DNA of 61,423 nucleotides, taken from Methylotenera sp. (GTDB taxonomy: Bacteria; Pseudomonadota; Gammaproteobacteria; Burkholderiales; Methylophilaceae). Shown piece after piece: positions 35,752-45,813 of the stretch (positions are counted from its first letter, which is position 1; each line of letters opens with the position of its first letter). Position numbers and translations under genes: made by a program. The notes under the pieces are model-generated. The model searched no databases. It was not told the origin of the DNA and saw nothing but the letters and a program-made list of their open reading frames with translations. The stretch lies in assembly GCA_005777825.1 (NCBI GenBank), contig SXLB01000026.1:1-61423 (forward strand). Direction: 5' to 3'.

Positions 35752-37611
35752 TTATTCAGGTTGAATTTCAAGTAAGGACTCGTCAGGGGTAACCGCATCA
35801 CCCTTAACCACGTGTATTGCCACGACTATGCCTGATGTCGCAGCTTGAATTTCATTTTCCATTTTCATGGCTTCAATAACCAATACGCCGTCACCGGCAC
35901 TGACTTTGTCACCAACCTTGATTTTCACGGCCACGATGGTGCCTGGCATGGATGTGGTGACATGACCGGCATGCGATGGGCGAGGCCGTCCACTGGCGCC
36001 TTTGCTGGTCACGGCTTTCTTTTTGCCATTGCTGCTACCGCTGGATACTTCTATCTCACTTAAGGTTTCAACCACCACTTCTTCCGCTATGCCATCGATA
36101 GACACATAGAATGGGCGTTTTTCTTGCCCGGCATGACCGCTGCCGGTTAAATTGATGTGGAAGGTTTCACCGTGTAAGGTTACTTTAAATTCGCTTGGAG
36201 CGAAGCGTGATGCACTGGCGTTTACTGCAGCCTTGTCCAGCAATACTTCAGGCGTTAGAGAATCGGCATTGCGTTCTTGCAAATAGGTTTTGCCTATATC
36301 CGGGAACATGGCGTAGGTCAACACGTCTTCTTCGGATTGGGCGAAACGCTCCGCTTCACTGCTTAATTTAGGCATTTCTGGCGACAGTAAGTCAGCCGGA
36401 CGACAAGTGATGGCAACGCCATCAGCAATGGCAAATTTTTTAACCGCTTCGTCAACAGGGCTCGGTGCTTTACCGTATTGGCCTAAGAAATAATTCTTCA
36501 CTTCGTTGGTGATTGATTTGTAGCGTTTACCGGTCATGACGTTCAGCACGGCTTGGGTGCCAACGATTTGTGAAGTAGGGGTCACCAAGGGGATGTATCC
36601 TAAGTCTTTTCGTACCAAAGGGATTTCAGCCAGGACTTCGTCCATGCGATCAAGCGCGCCTTGTTCTTTTAGTTGATTGCTTAAATTGGAAATCATGCCA
36701 CCTGGCACTTGATTAATTAACACCCTGGTATCCACGCCAGAGAATTCGCTTTCAAATTGCCAATATTTTTTACGCACTTCGCGGAAATAAGCACTGACTT
36801 CCTGCACTGCAGCAATGTTTAAGCCGGTATCAAATTCGGTGCCTTGCAATGCCGCTATCATGCTTTCTGTGGTTGGGTGGCTGGCACCCTCAGAAAAAGC
36901 GGCGCTGCAGGTGTCTATCATGACGGCGCCATTTTCTAATGCGCGCAACATGTTCATGCTGGCTAGGCCGCTGGTGGCGTGGCTGTGCAAGTGAATGGGA
37001 AGGCTAACCGCTGAGCGCATGGCTTTAACTAAATCCACGGTGGCTTGTGGTGTGAGTAAGCCGGCCATGTCTTTGATGGCGATGGTGTCTGAGCCCATGG
37101 CTTCAAGTTCTTTGGCTATGCCGACAAAGTGAGCCACGTCATGCACTGGGCTGGTGGTGTAGCTGATGGTGCCTTCCGCATGTTTGCCGGCTTTTTTAAC
37201 TGCATCAATCGACACGCTTAGATTGCGCGTGTCGTTCATGGCATCAAAAATACGGAATACATCCACGCCGTTGTCGGCGGATTTTTTTACAAAAGCTTGC
37301 ACCACATCGTCTGAGTAATGGCGGTAGCCAAGTAGATTTTGACCGCGTAGCAACATTTGTATGCGGGAGTTGGGCAATGCCTTGCGCAATAATTTCAAGC
37401 GCTCCCACGGGTCTTCTTTTAAATAGCGTACGCAAGCATCAAAGGTAGCGCCGCCCCAAGCCTCTAGCGACCAAAAGCCTATGGCGTCGAGCTTGCTACA
37501 AATCGGCAGCATGTCTTCGGTACGCATACGCGTGGCAATATGGCACTGATGCCCATCACGAAGAACCAATTCGGTAACGTGTACTTTTGATGTTTGCGTT
37601 GTTTTAGCCAT
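35752..37611 (-). CDS. pycB: carboxyltransferase/biotin-carrier subunit of a two-subunit pyruvate carboxylase (or oxaloacetate decarboxylase alpha)
   Basis: 619 residues. The carboxyltransferase barrel spans about residues 10-300: [17 protein letters not shown] (most homologues have HQS), [30 protein letters not shown], the biotin-site lysine region IKDMAGLL, and metal ligands in HLHSHATSG. The PYC_OADA conserved domain follows ([10 protein letters not shown]), then a Gly/Ser/Lys-rich linker. The C-terminal biotinyl domain has EAMKMENEI. It lies 47 bp downstream of the biotin carboxylase gene. No membrane subunits oadB or oadG are nearby, which favours anaplerotic pyruvate carboxylase. Confidence 0.9.
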   Translation of the reverse strand: MAKTTQTSKVHVTELVLRDGHQCHIATRMRTEDMLPICSKLDAIGFWSLEAWGGATFDACVRYLKEDPWERLKLLRKALPNSRIQMLLRGQNLLGYRHYSDDVVQAFVKKSADNGVDVFRIFDAMNDTRNLSVSIDAVKKAGKHAEGTISYTTSPVHDVAHFVGIAKELEAMGSDTIAIKDMAGLLTPQATVDLVKAMRSAVSLPIHLHSHATSGLASMNMLRALENGAVMIDTCSAAFSEGASHPTTESMIAALQGTEFDTGLNIAAVQEVSAYFREVRKKYWQFESEFSGVDTRVLINQVPGGMISNLSNQLKEQGALDRMDEVLAEIPLVRKDLGYIPLVTPTSQIVGTQAVLNVMTGKRYKSITNEVKNYFLGQYGKAPSPVDEAVKKFAIADGVAITCRPADLLSPEMPKLSSEAERFAQSEEDVLTYAMFPDIGKTYLQERNADSLTPEVLLDKAAVNASASRFAPSEFKVTLHGETFHINLTGSGHAGQEKRPFYVSIDGIAEEVVVETLSEIEVSSGSSNGKKKAVTSKGASGRPRPSHAGHVTTSMPGTIVAVKIKVGDKVSAGDGVLVIEAMKMENEIQAATSGIVVAIHVVKGDAVTPDESLLEIQPE

Positions 37612-37658
37612 AATTTAACTCTTTATTATTTAATTTGTATTCTAGTGCGTATTAATTG

Positions 37659-39077
37659 TTAGATGCCTTCATGCGCCGCGATGGCTGCAGATATGGCTAC
37701 CGCTATCATTTCCGGGGGGATTTTATTGGCATAGTGGGTCAATTCCGGGTGCGACTCAACAAAGCTGGTATTAAATGCCGCGTTCTTAAAATCATCGTGT
37801 TTCAAGATTTCTTGATAATAAGGTATGGTGGTTTTAACCCCATAGATCAACATGTCATCCAAGGCGCGACGACCGCGTTCTATAACGCTATCCCAATCCA
37901 ATGCCCAAACGGTTAATTTGGCGCACATGGAATCGTAATAGGGTGGAATAACGTAACCGCTGTATATGGCGGCATCCATACGCACGCCTGGACCACCGGG
38001 CGCATAGTAGCGGGTGATTTTACCGAAACTGGGGAGGAAATCGTTTTTCGGGTCCTCCGCATTAATGCGGAATTCCATGGCATAACCCCTAAACTGCACT
38101 TCATTTTGCGCGTATTGCAAGGGTAAGCCATAGGCGACGCGAATTTGCTCTTGGACGATGTCGATACCAGTAATGGTTTCCGTCACCGTGTGCTCAACTT
38201 GCAAGCGGGTGTTCATTTCCATGAAGTAGAATGTGTTGTCTGAATCCAATAAAAATTCCACGGTACCGGCATTTTCATAACCAACGGCTTTAGCCGCCTT
38301 GACTGCCAGGCCGCCTATGTAATCACGCTGCGCTTGGCTTAGTTGCGGCGAGGGGGCTATTTCGATGAGCTTCTGATTGCGACGTTGGATGGAGCAGTCA
38401 CGTTCAAACAGATGGATCACATTGCCCTCTGAATCGGCAAGAATTTGCACTTCAATGTGCCGCGGTGAAACCACGCATTTTTCTAAAAATACTTCGGGCT
38501 TGCCAAACGCCTTGCTGGCTTCGGAAATGACGCGATCGTAATTGCTTAATAATTCCTTCTCACTGTCGCAACGCCTGATGCCGCGACCGCCGCCGCCGTT
38601 TGTGGCTTTTAGCATGACCGGGTAACCAATTTTGGCCGCCAAGGCAACGGCTTCTTCGAGGTTCTCCAAATTGCCATCACTGCCAGGTGTGCAAGGAATA
38701 CCGGCGCCCGTCATGGCATTGCGCGCCTGAATTTTATCGCCCATTTGCCTGATGACATCGGCGCTAGGCCCAATAAATTTAACGCCGCGGCGTTCACAGA
38801 TTTCCGCCAGCTCTGGATTTTCCGATAGAAACCCATAACCTGGATGCAATGCGTCGCAACCGGAAGCCACGGCCAAGTTAACAATATTGTGCGCATTCAA
38901 ATAACCGGCAACTGGATCTGCGCCAATATTGTAGGCTTCATCGGCTTTTTTTACATGCAAGGCTTGACGGTCTGCATCGGCATAAATTGCAACGGATTTG
39001 ATGCCCATTTCTGAGCATGCGCGTACAATACGCACTGCAATTTCACCACGATTGGCTACAAGAATTTTTTTGAACAC
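37659..39077 (-). CDS. pycA: biotin carboxylase subunit (pyruvate carboxylase A)
   Basis: 472 residues from a GTG with AAGG 8 nt upstream. ATP-dependent carboxylation of biotin. Visible are ILVANRGEIAVRIVRAC, HPGYGFLSENPE, the ATP-grasp glycine loop KATNGGGGRGIR, ERDCSIQRRNQKLIE, MEMNTRLQVEHTVTE and a C-terminal extension beyond the AccC core. Similar to AccC, but the pairing with the pycB gene and the absence of accB point to the pyruvate carboxylase complex. It is transcribed from its own promoter, divergent from yceD. Confidence 0.92.
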   Translation of the reverse strand: MFKKILVANRGEIAVRIVRACSEMGIKSVAIYADADRQALHVKKADEAYNIGADPVAGYLNAHNIVNLAVASGCDALHPGYGFLSENPELAEICERRGVKFIGPSADVIRQMGDKIQARNAMTGAGIPCTPGSDGNLENLEEAVALAAKIGYPVMLKATNGGGGRGIRRCDSEKELLSNYDRVISEASKAFGKPEVFLEKCVVSPRHIEVQILADSEGNVIHLFERDCSIQRRNQKLIEIAPSPQLSQAQRDYIGGLAVKAAKAVGYENAGTVEFLLDSDNTFYFMEMNTRLQVEHTVTETITGIDIVQEQIRVAYGLPLQYAQNEVQFRGYAMEFRINAEDPKNDFLPSFGKITRYYAPGGPGVRMDAAIYSGYVIPPYYDSMCAKLTVWALDWDSVIERGRRALDDMLIYGVKTTIPYYQEILKHDDFKNAAFNTSFVESHPELTHYANKIPPEMIAVAISAAIAAHEGI

Positions 39078-39111
39078 GTTAAATGCCTTAATTTTTCACT
39101 CAAACCAAGTA

Positions 39112-39140
39112 ATTGTAACATGTGAAACCCTATTGCTAAA
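39112..39140 (-). promoter_or_regulatory. candidate promoter of pycA-pycB
   Basis: The minus strand reads TTTAGC (plus 39135-39140), 17 nt, then TACAAT (plus 39112-39117), with TGT directly upstream making an extended -10. Confidence 0.6.
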
Positions 39141-39164
39141 TCCCTCTGAGCCTAATTTTAGAGC

Positions 39165-39698
39165 ATGAAAATGACCAAACAAACGATAATTATTGACAAT
39201 CTGGCATTTGCCAAAAGAAATGAGCGCATAAGCGGCGAGTTAAATCTGAGCGACTGCGGCAGACTCTCGACGCTGCTAGCTGCAGATTCAAATAAAGCCT
39301 TAAGTAGCTACAAGCCTAGCGCGTCTATCGCATTTAATTTATCCGGCAAGTTGGGCAGTCATGGCCAGGCATTTTTGTCCCTGTCCTTGCAGGCAAACCT
39401 AAGCTGCTTGTGTCAGCGCTGCTTAAATGAAATGCCGCTTAAGTTAGATTTATCTTTTGATTACCAGATAAGCGACATAGCGGAAGAGGACTTAATGTTA
39501 GCTGAACTCGATGAGCCGGATGACATCGACTTGCAACCCATAAGCAAACAGATGGACGTAGTAGCCTTGATAGAGGATGAGCTGATTATGGCCTTGCCCA
39601 TTGCCCCTGTTCACGATCAGGCCTGCGCAAGCCTATCTAATCAGAGCGGTGAAAAACCCAATCCATTCGCCGTGTTAAAGACTTTAATTAAGTCGTAA
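39165..39698 (+). CDS. yceD: YceD/DUF177 family protein (23S rRNA accumulation factor)
   Basis: 177 residues. The DUF177 core has LSCLCQRCLNEMPLKLDLSFDYQ, a CxxC that is retained here, and AEEDLMLAELDEPDDIDLQP, followed by LIEDELIMALPIAPVHDQAC. The family is needed for normal 23S rRNA levels in plants and E. coli; the mechanism is unclear. It is always next to rpmF. ATG 39165 and 39171 are both possible. Confidence 0.92.
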   Translation: MKMTKQTIIIDNLAFAKRNERISGELNLSDCGRLSTLLAADSNKALSSYKPSASIAFNLSGKLGSHGQAFLSLSLQANLSCLCQRCLNEMPLKLDLSFDYQISDIAEEDLMLAELDEPDDIDLQPISKQMDVVALIEDELIMALPIAPVHDQACASLSNQSGEKPNPFAVLKTLIKS

Positions 39699-39708
39699 GG
39701 CTGCAATT

Positions 39709-39738
39709 TTGGCTGACAAAAGTCGGCTTTTATATTAT
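39709..39738 (+). promoter_or_regulatory. candidate rpmF promoter
   Basis: TTGGCT (39709-39714) with TATATT (39731-39736, 16-nt spacer) or TATTAT (39733-39738, 18-nt). GTGGCGCCC follows, a GC-rich discriminator. The leader to rpmF would be about 110 nt. Confidence 0.5.
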
Positions 39739-39851
39739 AGTGGCGCCCTAGAAGTTTAACGTAGTCTTAAATAAGTGATGCAAAGCGGTATGTTAGGCAT
39801 CTATTTGTATGTAATTGAGATGATGTTTTAATCATTTTATTGGAGTAAATT

Positions 39852-40031
39852 ATGGCAGTTCAGCAAAACAAAAAATCACCGTCAAAGCGCGGTATGCATA
39901 GATCACACGACTTTTTGGTTAACCCGGCATTAGCGGTTGAACCAACCACAGGCGAAGCGCATCTTCGCCATCACATTAGCCCAAACGGCTACTACCGTGG
40001 CCGCAAAGTATTGTCGACCAAAGGCGAATAA
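39852..40031 (+). CDS. rpmF: 50S ribosomal protein L32
   Basis: 59 residues. It starts [20 protein letters not shown] and contains [25 protein letters not shown] split by no gap, ending [15 protein letters not shown] stands about 7 nt before the ATG. It sits in the conserved yceD-rpmF-plsX order and is followed by a good terminator. The zinc-binding cysteines seen in some L32 proteins are absent, as in other proteobacteria. Confidence 0.97.
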   Translation: MAVQQNKKSPSKRGMHRSHDFLVNPALAVEPTTGEAHLRHHISPNGYYRGRKVLSTKGE

Positions 40032-40121
40032 TTTTTCTTTAAGTTTGGATCTATTAATGTGCCAACGCGTTTTAATGGATTCGACTTTGAAAATTTGCCA
40101 AAAAATAGATTAAATCCACAC

Positions 40122-40153
40122 ACGCCGCTCCATATTTGGTGCGGCGTTGGTTT
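40122..40153 (+). terminator. Rho-independent terminator after rpmF
   Basis: ACGCCGC (40122-40128) pairs with GCGGCGT (40141-40147), and an inner CCA/TGG pair lies beyond a T-T mismatch. TGGTTTTT follows. The rest of the 200-bp rpmF-plsX gap holds only AT-rich sequence and a weak TATAAA at 40215. Confidence 0.85.
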
Positions 40154-40231
40154 TTACGGCGCCTACTAAGGGCAACTGGGTCGTTTTAGTATAGCAAGCA
40201 GCCTTTAGCTTAAGTATAAACTGAGTAAATT

Positions 40232-41293
40232 ATGCAAATTACTGTAGCAATTGATGCAATGGGTGGTGACCACGGGCCAAAGGTAATTATTCCTGCGGCA
40301 CTAAAAGCACTGGAACTCAACCAAGAATTGCATATTATTTTGGTGGGCTTAAGCAGCGCCATTGAAGCCGAACTCAATAATTTACAGCAGAGCAATGTTG
40401 CTAGGCTTAGCATCCATCATGCCAGTGAGTTGGTTGGCATGGACGAGCAACCTCAAAGCGCCCTTAAAAATAAAAAAGATTCCTCCATGCGCGTGGCCAT
40501 AGATTTGGTCAAAGACGGCGTGGCTTCTGCTTGCGTTAGCGCTGGCAACACAGGCGCACTCATGGCCACCGCTCGCTTCGTGTTAAAAACCCTACCTGGC
40601 ATAGATAGACCAGCCATTGCTGGCGTATTCCCATGCCAAAAAGGCAAAATCTATATCCTCGATTTAGGCGCCAATGCGGATTGCACGGCGGAGCAGTTGC
40701 TGCAATTTGCCGTCATGGGCAGCATGTTAGTAAGCTGCGTTGAAAACCGTGAAAATCCAACCGTGGGCTTGCTCAATATTGGTACCGAAGACATCAAAGG
40801 CAATGAAGTGGTTAAAAAAACCGGCGAGTTGCTGAAAGCCAGCCATTTAAATTTTTATGGCAACATAGAAGGTAACGATATTTTTAAGGGTACAACCGAC
40901 ATCGTGGTTTGCGACGGCTTTGTTGGCAACGTCACACTTAAGGCTGCTGAAGGCTTGATTCAAATGATAGGGCGCTTCCTCAGTCAGGAATTTAAACGCA
41001 ATTGGCTAACCAAGATAGCCGGTCTAGCCGCTGCTCCGGTATTGAAGGCCTTCAAGAAACGCATGGACCCACGCAATTACAATGGCGCCAGCCTATTAGG
41101 TTTACGCGGCATAGTGGTGAAAAGCCATGGCGGAGCTGACACCAAAGCTTTCTTGAATGCCATCCACACCGCGCTGGAAGAATCTCGCAGTGGCGTCCTC
41201 GATAGAATCACGCAGCAAATGGAAATCGAACATTTACTGTTAAAACAAGCGCTGGCATCGCATGCAGATGCAGTCGGCTCGGAAAACGAATGA
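40232..41293 (+). CDS. plsX: phosphate acyltransferase PlsX
   Basis: Makes acyl-phosphate from acyl-ACP for phospholipid synthesis. 353 residues with [12 protein letters not shown] at the start, [62 protein letters not shown] and [16 protein letters not shown]. It overlaps fabH by 4 bp. Confidence 0.97.
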   Translation: MQITVAIDAMGGDHGPKVIIPAALKALELNQELHIILVGLSSAIEAELNNLQQSNVARLSIHHASELVGMDEQPQSALKNKKDSSMRVAIDLVKDGVASACVSAGNTGALMATARFVLKTLPGIDRPAIAGVFPCQKGKIYILDLGANADCTAEQLLQFAVMGSMLVSCVENRENPTVGLLNIGTEDIKGNEVVKKTGELLKASHLNFYGNIEGNDIFKGTTDIVVCDGFVGNVTLKAAEGLIQMIGRFLSQEFKRNWLTKIAGLAAAPVLKAFKKRMDPRNYNGASLLGLRGIVVKSHGGADTKAFLNAIHTALEESRSGVLDRITQQMEIEHLLLKQALASHADAVGSENE

Positions 41294-42234
41294 TTTACTC
41301 ACGCATAGCCGGCACCGGCAGTTACCTGCCCAAAAAAATTCTAAGTAATGCTGATTTAGAAAAAATAGTGGACACCACGGATGAGTGGATTTTTTCTCGC
41401 ACCGGCATACGTGAGCGCCACATTGTGGCGGACGATGAATTTACCAGTGATCTAGCCTTGCATGCAGCGCGCCAGGCCATAGCCTCAGCCAATATAGACG
41501 CCCATAGCATAGACCTCATTATCGTTGCCACCACCACCCCAGATAAGGTTTTTCCAAGCACGGCCGTGATGTTGCAAAATAAACTAGGCGTAGCCGGTTG
41601 CCCAGCGTTCGACATGCAAGCTGTTTGCAGCGGTTTTGTTTATGCGCTCTCTACCGCAGACAATTTTATTAAATCGGGCGCTGCTAAGTGCGCCTTGGTT
41701 GTTGGGGCTGAGGCATTTTCACGCATAGTGGACTGGACGGACCGAGGTAATTGCATACTATGGGGTGATGGCGCTGGGGCCGTGGTGCTTCAAGCCAGTA
41801 AAGAGCAGGGCATCATTTCGACGCATTTGCATGCCGATGGCAACTATGAAAAAATGCTGCACGTCCCTCGTAACATACATGGCGCTGATACCGTGGTAAT
41901 GGAAGGTAACGCTGTGTTTAAAGTGGCGGTTAATACGCTGGATGCTATCGTAGACGAAACCTTGCTTGCCAACAATCTGCAAAAATCCGATATAGACTGG
42001 CTGGTGCCACACCAAGCCAATATACGCATTTTACAAGCCACCGCAAAAAAGTTAGAAATGAGCATGGACAAGGTAGTAGTCACTGTGGACAAGCACGGCA
42101 ACACCTCGGCCGCGTCCATCCCTTTAGCGCTAGACGTTGCCGTACGCGACGGTCGCATTAAACGTGGTGACACTGTTTTAATGGAGGCCTTTGGCGGCGG
42201 CTTCACTTGGGGCTCGGCTTTAATCAAATATTAA
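41290..42234 (+). CDS. fabH: beta-ketoacyl-ACP synthase III
   Basis: Starts fatty acid synthesis by condensing acetyl-CoA with malonyl-ACP. 314 residues. Catalytic Cys113 ([13 protein letters not shown]), His in VPHQANIRI and Asn in [14 protein letters not shown] are all present, as is the GxxxGWG-like end [14 protein letters not shown]. It overlaps plsX by 4 bp and lies 40 bp before fabD. Confidence 0.97.
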   Translation: MIYSRIAGTGSYLPKKILSNADLEKIVDTTDEWIFSRTGIRERHIVADDEFTSDLALHAARQAIASANIDAHSIDLIIVATTTPDKVFPSTAVMLQNKLGVAGCPAFDMQAVCSGFVYALSTADNFIKSGAAKCALVVGAEAFSRIVDWTDRGNCILWGDGAGAVVLQASKEQGIISTHLHADGNYEKMLHVPRNIHGADTVVMEGNAVFKVAVNTLDAIVDETLLANNLQKSDIDWLVPHQANIRILQATAKKLEMSMDKVVVTVDKHGNTSAASIPLALDVAVRDGRIKRGDTVLMEAFGGGFTWGSALIKY

Positions 42235-42274
42235 TAGCTAAGAAAATTTTTCAGACATCTCACGGCATACCATC

Positions 42275-43201
42275 ATGAATAAATTTACCTTTTTCTTCCC
42301 CGGTCAAGGCTCGCAATCGGTAGGCATGATGAGCGGCTTTGCCGAGACAAAAATCGTACGCGACACCTTTGTTGAAGCCTCGGATATATTGGGCATCGAT
42401 TTTTGGAAGATGGCCACCGAGGAAAACGAAAGTATTAATGAAACAACGCACACTCAGCCCATTATGTTGGTGGCGGGCATTGCGACATGGCGCGCATGGC
42501 AGGCGCAAACTTCAGCCCAACCTAGCATATTAGCCGGACATAGTTTAGGTGAGTACACTGCCTTGGTTGCAGCCCAAGCCATAAGTTTTGCTGACAGTTT
42601 GCCACTGGTGCAGTATCGGGCATCGGTCATGCAAAATGCCGTACCTGCTGGTGTAGGAGCAATGGCAGCGCTATTGGGATTGGACGATTTGGCAGTGGCT
42701 GCAGTTTGTAGCGACGCCGCAGAAAATCAGGTTTTACAAGCCGTGAATTTTAACTCGCCAGGGCAAGTGGTCATTGCTGGGAATAAAGAGGCCGTTGAAC
42801 GCGGCATGGCATTAGCCAAAGCGAGAGGGGCAAAACGTGCTGTGGCCCTGCCGGTGAGTGTTCCGTCGCATTGCGCGCTAATGCAGCCGGCGGCAAACAT
42901 GTTAGCCGACTACTTAAGTAGCGTCACGATTGCTGCTCCGCAAATCCCTGTTTTGCATAATGCAGACGTATCGGCTCATCAAACTGGGGCGGAAATAAAA
43001 GCCGCACTGGTGCAGCAGTTGTACAGCCCGGTGCGTTGGGTAGAGACAGTGCGAGCCATATACGATCAAGGCATACTGCATGGCGCCGAGTGCGGCCCTG
43101 GCAAGGTGTTGGCGGGCCTAACAAAACGCATAGCAGCGGATTTTTCATGCACAGCATTAACCAGTAATGAAAGCATGCAAGAATTCAAGGCGCTTTTGTA
43201 A
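42275..43201 (+). CDS. fabD: malonyl-CoA:ACP transacylase
   Basis: Loads malonyl groups on ACP. 308 residues. FFPGQGSQSVGMM at the start, catalytic Ser90 in LAGHSLGEYTAL, an Arg in QYRASVMQNA, VPSHCALM with the catalytic His, and GAECGPGKVL. Standard place between fabH and fabG. Confidence 0.97.
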   Translation: MNKFTFFFPGQGSQSVGMMSGFAETKIVRDTFVEASDILGIDFWKMATEENESINETTHTQPIMLVAGIATWRAWQAQTSAQPSILAGHSLGEYTALVAAQAISFADSLPLVQYRASVMQNAVPAGVGAMAALLGLDDLAVAAVCSDAAENQVLQAVNFNSPGQVVIAGNKEAVERGMALAKARGAKRAVALPVSVPSHCALMQPAANMLADYLSSVTIAAPQIPVLHNADVSAHQTGAEIKAALVQQLYSPVRWVETVRAIYDQGILHGAECGPGKVLAGLTKRIAADFSCTALTSNESMQEFKALL

Positions 43202-43244
43202 GCATTTTATTTAATATAATAGTTTATTTAAACAAGGACTTAAT

Positions 43245-43985
43245 ATGCTAACCGGACAAATTGCTTTAATTACAGGTGCCAGCCGCGGCATAGGCGCAGG
43301 CATTGCATTGGCGCTGGGTGAACTTGGCGCCACGGTTATTGGCACGGCAACCTCATCAGCGGGTGCCGCGTCTATCAGCAGCCAATTCACAGCAAATGGT
43401 ATCAAAGGTGAGGGTATGGCGCTGGATGTTAACCATGCCGAGCAGGTTGAAGCGACAATAAACCGCATCGCTGAAAAATACGGCGACGTTAGTATATTAG
43501 TCAATAATGCCGGCATTACCCGCGATACCTTGCTAATGCGCATGAAGGACGAAGACTGGAATGACGTGATCAGCACTAACCTGAGCTCGGTGTTTCGCAT
43601 GAGCCAGGCCGTTCTAAGGCCTATGATGAAAGCCAGGGTAGGACGCATTATCAGCATATCGTCTGTTGTGGGGCACATGGGCAATGCGGGGCAGACCAAT
43701 TACGCAGCCGCAAAAGCCGGCATGACGGGTTTTACAAAATCGCTTGCCGCCGAAGTCGGTAGCCGTGGCATAACGGTTAACTGCGTCGCGCCGGGTTTTA
43801 TAGAAACCGACATGACCGCAGATCTACCTGAAGACATTGCTAATAAGATGCTGGCACGCATTCCCGTAGGACGCTTAGGTCAAGTGAAAGAAATCGCAGC
43901 CACGGTGGCATTTTTAGCTTCGCCAGCTGCCGCATATATCACCGGCGAAACCATACACGTTAACGGCGGCATGCTGATGATTTAA
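43245..43985 (+). CDS. fabG: 3-oxoacyl-[ACP] reductase FabG
   Basis: NADPH-dependent short-chain reductase of fatty acid elongation. 246 residues. Rossmann motif TGASRGIGAGIAL, NNAGITRDTLLMRM, catalytic Ser in SISSVVGHMGNAGQ and Tyr-Lys in NYAAAKAGM, and VAPGFIETDMT are present. AAGGA lies upstream of the ATG. Confidence 0.97.
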   Translation: MLTGQIALITGASRGIGAGIALALGELGATVIGTATSSAGAASISSQFTANGIKGEGMALDVNHAEQVEATINRIAEKYGDVSILVNNAGITRDTLLMRMKDEDWNDVISTNLSSVFRMSQAVLRPMMKARVGRIISISSVVGHMGNAGQTNYAAAKAGMTGFTKSLAAEVGSRGITVNCVAPGFIETDMTADLPEDIANKMLARIPVGRLGQVKEIAATVAFLASPAAAYITGETIHVNGGMLMI

Positions 43986-44012
43986 AAGTTTTTATATATT
44001 TTTGCCAAGTTT

Positions 44013-44021
44013 TGGTAGAAT
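44013..44021 (+). promoter_or_regulatory. candidate extended -10 promoter of acpP
   Basis: TGGTAGAAT lies 60 nt upstream of acpP. No good -35 is seen. It resembles the TGGTATTAT before rpsB. Confidence 0.4.
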
Positions 44022-44080
44022 ATCAACTTAGCTGATTTGTTACATAAACACGGCTATTTTTTATTAAAAGGGGTAATTAG

Positions 44081-44317
44081 ATGTCTGACATCGAACAACG
44101 CGTTAAAAAAATTGTGACTGAACAACTTGGTGCAAATGAAGCTGATGTTAAAAACTCATCATCATTTGTAGATGATTTAGGTGCCGATTCGCTTGATACT
44201 GTTGAACTGGTAATGGCGCTAGAAGAAGAATTTGACTGCGAAATTCCAGACGAAGAAGCGGAAAAAATCACTACGGTTCAATTAGCGATTGATTACATCA
44301 ATACCAACTTAAAATAA
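44081..44317 (+). CDS. acpP: acyl carrier protein
   Basis: 78 residues, highly acidic. The 4'-phosphopantetheine serine is Ser37 in [19 protein letters not shown]. It starts [23 protein letters not shown] stands upstream of the ATG. It lies between fabG and fabF as in most proteobacteria. Confidence 0.98.
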   Translation: MSDIEQRVKKIVTEQLGANEADVKNSSSFVDDLGADSLDTVELVMALEEEFDCEIPDEEAEKITTVQLAIDYINTNLK

Positions 44318-44350
44318 ATTCAAATGTAAGCGTATTACTGAGAGCCTGCT

Positions 44351-44422
44351 CATGTGCAAGGAAGTACACATCAGTATCAGCGTCGCATTAAAACCCAGAA
44401 ATCATTTAACAATTTTTGTCTA
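44351..44422 (+). CDS. putative 23-residue leader ORF upstream of fabF
   Basis: An ATG at 44351 opens 23 codons ending at TAA 44420-44422. The sequence before this ATG (AGAGCCTGCTC) resembles that before fabF (AGAGCCTATTCTT), so the two initiation regions look duplicated. The ORF reads through the left arm of a 12-bp hairpin and stops at the base just before the right arm. It has no run of one amino acid. No known family; whether it is translated is untested. Confidence 0.35.
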
Positions 44423-44442
44423 AGATTTCTGGGTTAACTTTT
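44391..44442 (+). terminator. terminator-like hairpin (possible attenuator) between acpP and fabF
   Basis: AACCCAGAAATC (44391-44402) and GATTTCTGGGTT (44423-44434) form a perfect 12-bp stem with a 20-nt loop. AAC and a five-T run follow (44438-44442). It could end acpP transcripts and raise acpP above fabF, or act conditionally. Confidence 0.7.
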
Positions 44443-44459
44443 TCTAAGAGCCTATTCTT

Positions 44460-45704
44460 ATGTCTAAACCTGCAAATAAACGTCGTGTTGTTGTTACCGG
44501 CCTTGGGGTCGTGTCACCAGTTGGTATTGGTGTGAATACAGCCTGGACTAATCTTGTCGCCGGTAAATCGGGTATCTCTAAGATTACTAAATTTGACACG
44601 ACGGCTTTTGCTTCAACCATAGCCGGTGAAGTTAAAGATTTTAATGCAGAAGATTTCATTTCAGCCAAAGATGCCAGGCGCATGGATACATTTATCCAGT
44701 ATGGCTTGGCGGCTGGCATAGAAGCCTTTAAAGACTCAGGCATAGAAGTGACGGAAGAAAATGCAGAGCGCATAGGGGTGTCCATAGGTTCCGGCATAGG
44801 TGGCATACAGCTCATTGAAGACACCGATGTGCTTTATAAAGAAGCCGGCCCACGCAAAATATCACCCTTCTTTATACCTGGCACCATTATCAACATGATC
44901 TCAGGTAATTTGAGCATCATTTTCGGTTTAAAAGGACCCAACGTCGCTATTGTTACAGCCTGTACCACAGGCACGCACTCCATCGGTGATGCATCGCGCA
45001 TGATAGAGTACGGCGACGCCGATGTGATGATTGCGGGAGGCGCTGAATCAGCTATCACGCAATTGACCGTAGGTGGCTTTGCCGCATCCAGAGCATTGTC
45101 CACACGCAACGATGACCCAGCAACAGCAAGTAGGCCTTGGGACAAAGACCGAGACGGCTTTGTTATTGGCGAAGGCGCCGGAGTGATGGTGTTAGAAGAA
45201 TATGAGCACGCAAAAAAACGTGGCGCAAAAATTTACGCAGAGCTAAGCGGCTATGGCATGAGCGCGGATGCCTACCACATGACAGCGCCAAATATGGATG
45301 GGCCTCGACGATCCATGGTCAATGCGATGAATAATGCAGGCATAGACCCCAGTGAGATTCAATTTATCAATGCGCACGGCACATCAACGCCACTCGGTGA
45401 TGCCAATGAAACCAATGCCATTAAGGCCGCATTTGGTGAGCACGCCTACAAGTTACTGGTCAACTCAACCAAATCCATGACCGGGCATTTGCTAGGCGGA
45501 GCGGGTGGCTTGGAGTCTGTATTCACGGTCTTGTCTATCTACAATCAAGTGTCACCGCCAACCATTAATATTTTTAACCAAGACCCAGAATGCGATTTGG
45601 ATTTCTGTGCCAATACCGCCCGCGATATTAAAATTAACTATGCCTTGAAAAACAATTTTGGTTTTGGTGGCACAAACGGCAGTTTAGTATTCAAAAAAAT
45701 ATAA
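44460..45704 (+). CDS. fabF: beta-ketoacyl-ACP synthase II
   Basis: Elongates acyl chains. 414 residues. [15 protein letters not shown] at the start, catalytic Cys in [14 protein letters not shown], His in [11 protein letters not shown] and [14 protein letters not shown], and [14 protein letters not shown] at the end. Residue order and length match FabF rather than FabB. No strong Shine-Dalgarno is seen (AAGAG, 9 nt upstream). Confidence 0.97.
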   Translation: MSKPANKRRVVVTGLGVVSPVGIGVNTAWTNLVAGKSGISKITKFDTTAFASTIAGEVKDFNAEDFISAKDARRMDTFIQYGLAAGIEAFKDSGIEVTEENAERIGVSIGSGIGGIQLIEDTDVLYKEAGPRKISPFFIPGTIINMISGNLSIIFGLKGPNVAIVTACTTGTHSIGDASRMIEYGDADVMIAGGAESAITQLTVGGFAASRALSTRNDDPATASRPWDKDRDGFVIGEGAGVMVLEEYEHAKKRGAKIYAELSGYGMSADAYHMTAPNMDGPRRSMVNAMNNAGIDPSEIQFINAHGTSTPLGDANETNAIKAAFGEHAYKLLVNSTKSMTGHLLGGAGGLESVFTVLSIYNQVSPPTINIFNQDPECDLDFCANTARDIKINYALKNNFGFGGTNGSLVFKKI

Positions 45705-45730
45705 ATTGGCCGCTGTGTTGAGCTGCATCT

Positions 45731-45762
45731 AGCCTGTGATTTTTCCGATCACAGGCTTTTTT
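45731..45762 (+). terminator. Rho-independent terminator after fabF
   Basis: AGCCTGTGAT (45731-45740) and ATCACAGGCT (45748-45757) make a perfect 10-bp stem with a 7-nt loop, followed by a T-run. Confidence 0.95.
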
Positions 45763-45813
45763 GTTAATTTGAGCCATGGATAGCGAGCGTATGCATGGTT
45801 CTATGGTTTAATT

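Noticed and set aside
35845-36063. Open frame opposite the pycB biotinyl region
   Set aside because: It is antisense to a conserved domain and has no family resemblance; an overlap artefact.
39709-39851. Ribosomal leader element upstream of rpmF
   Set aside because: The ~110-nt leader shows no convincing hairpins beyond short AT-rich pairings.
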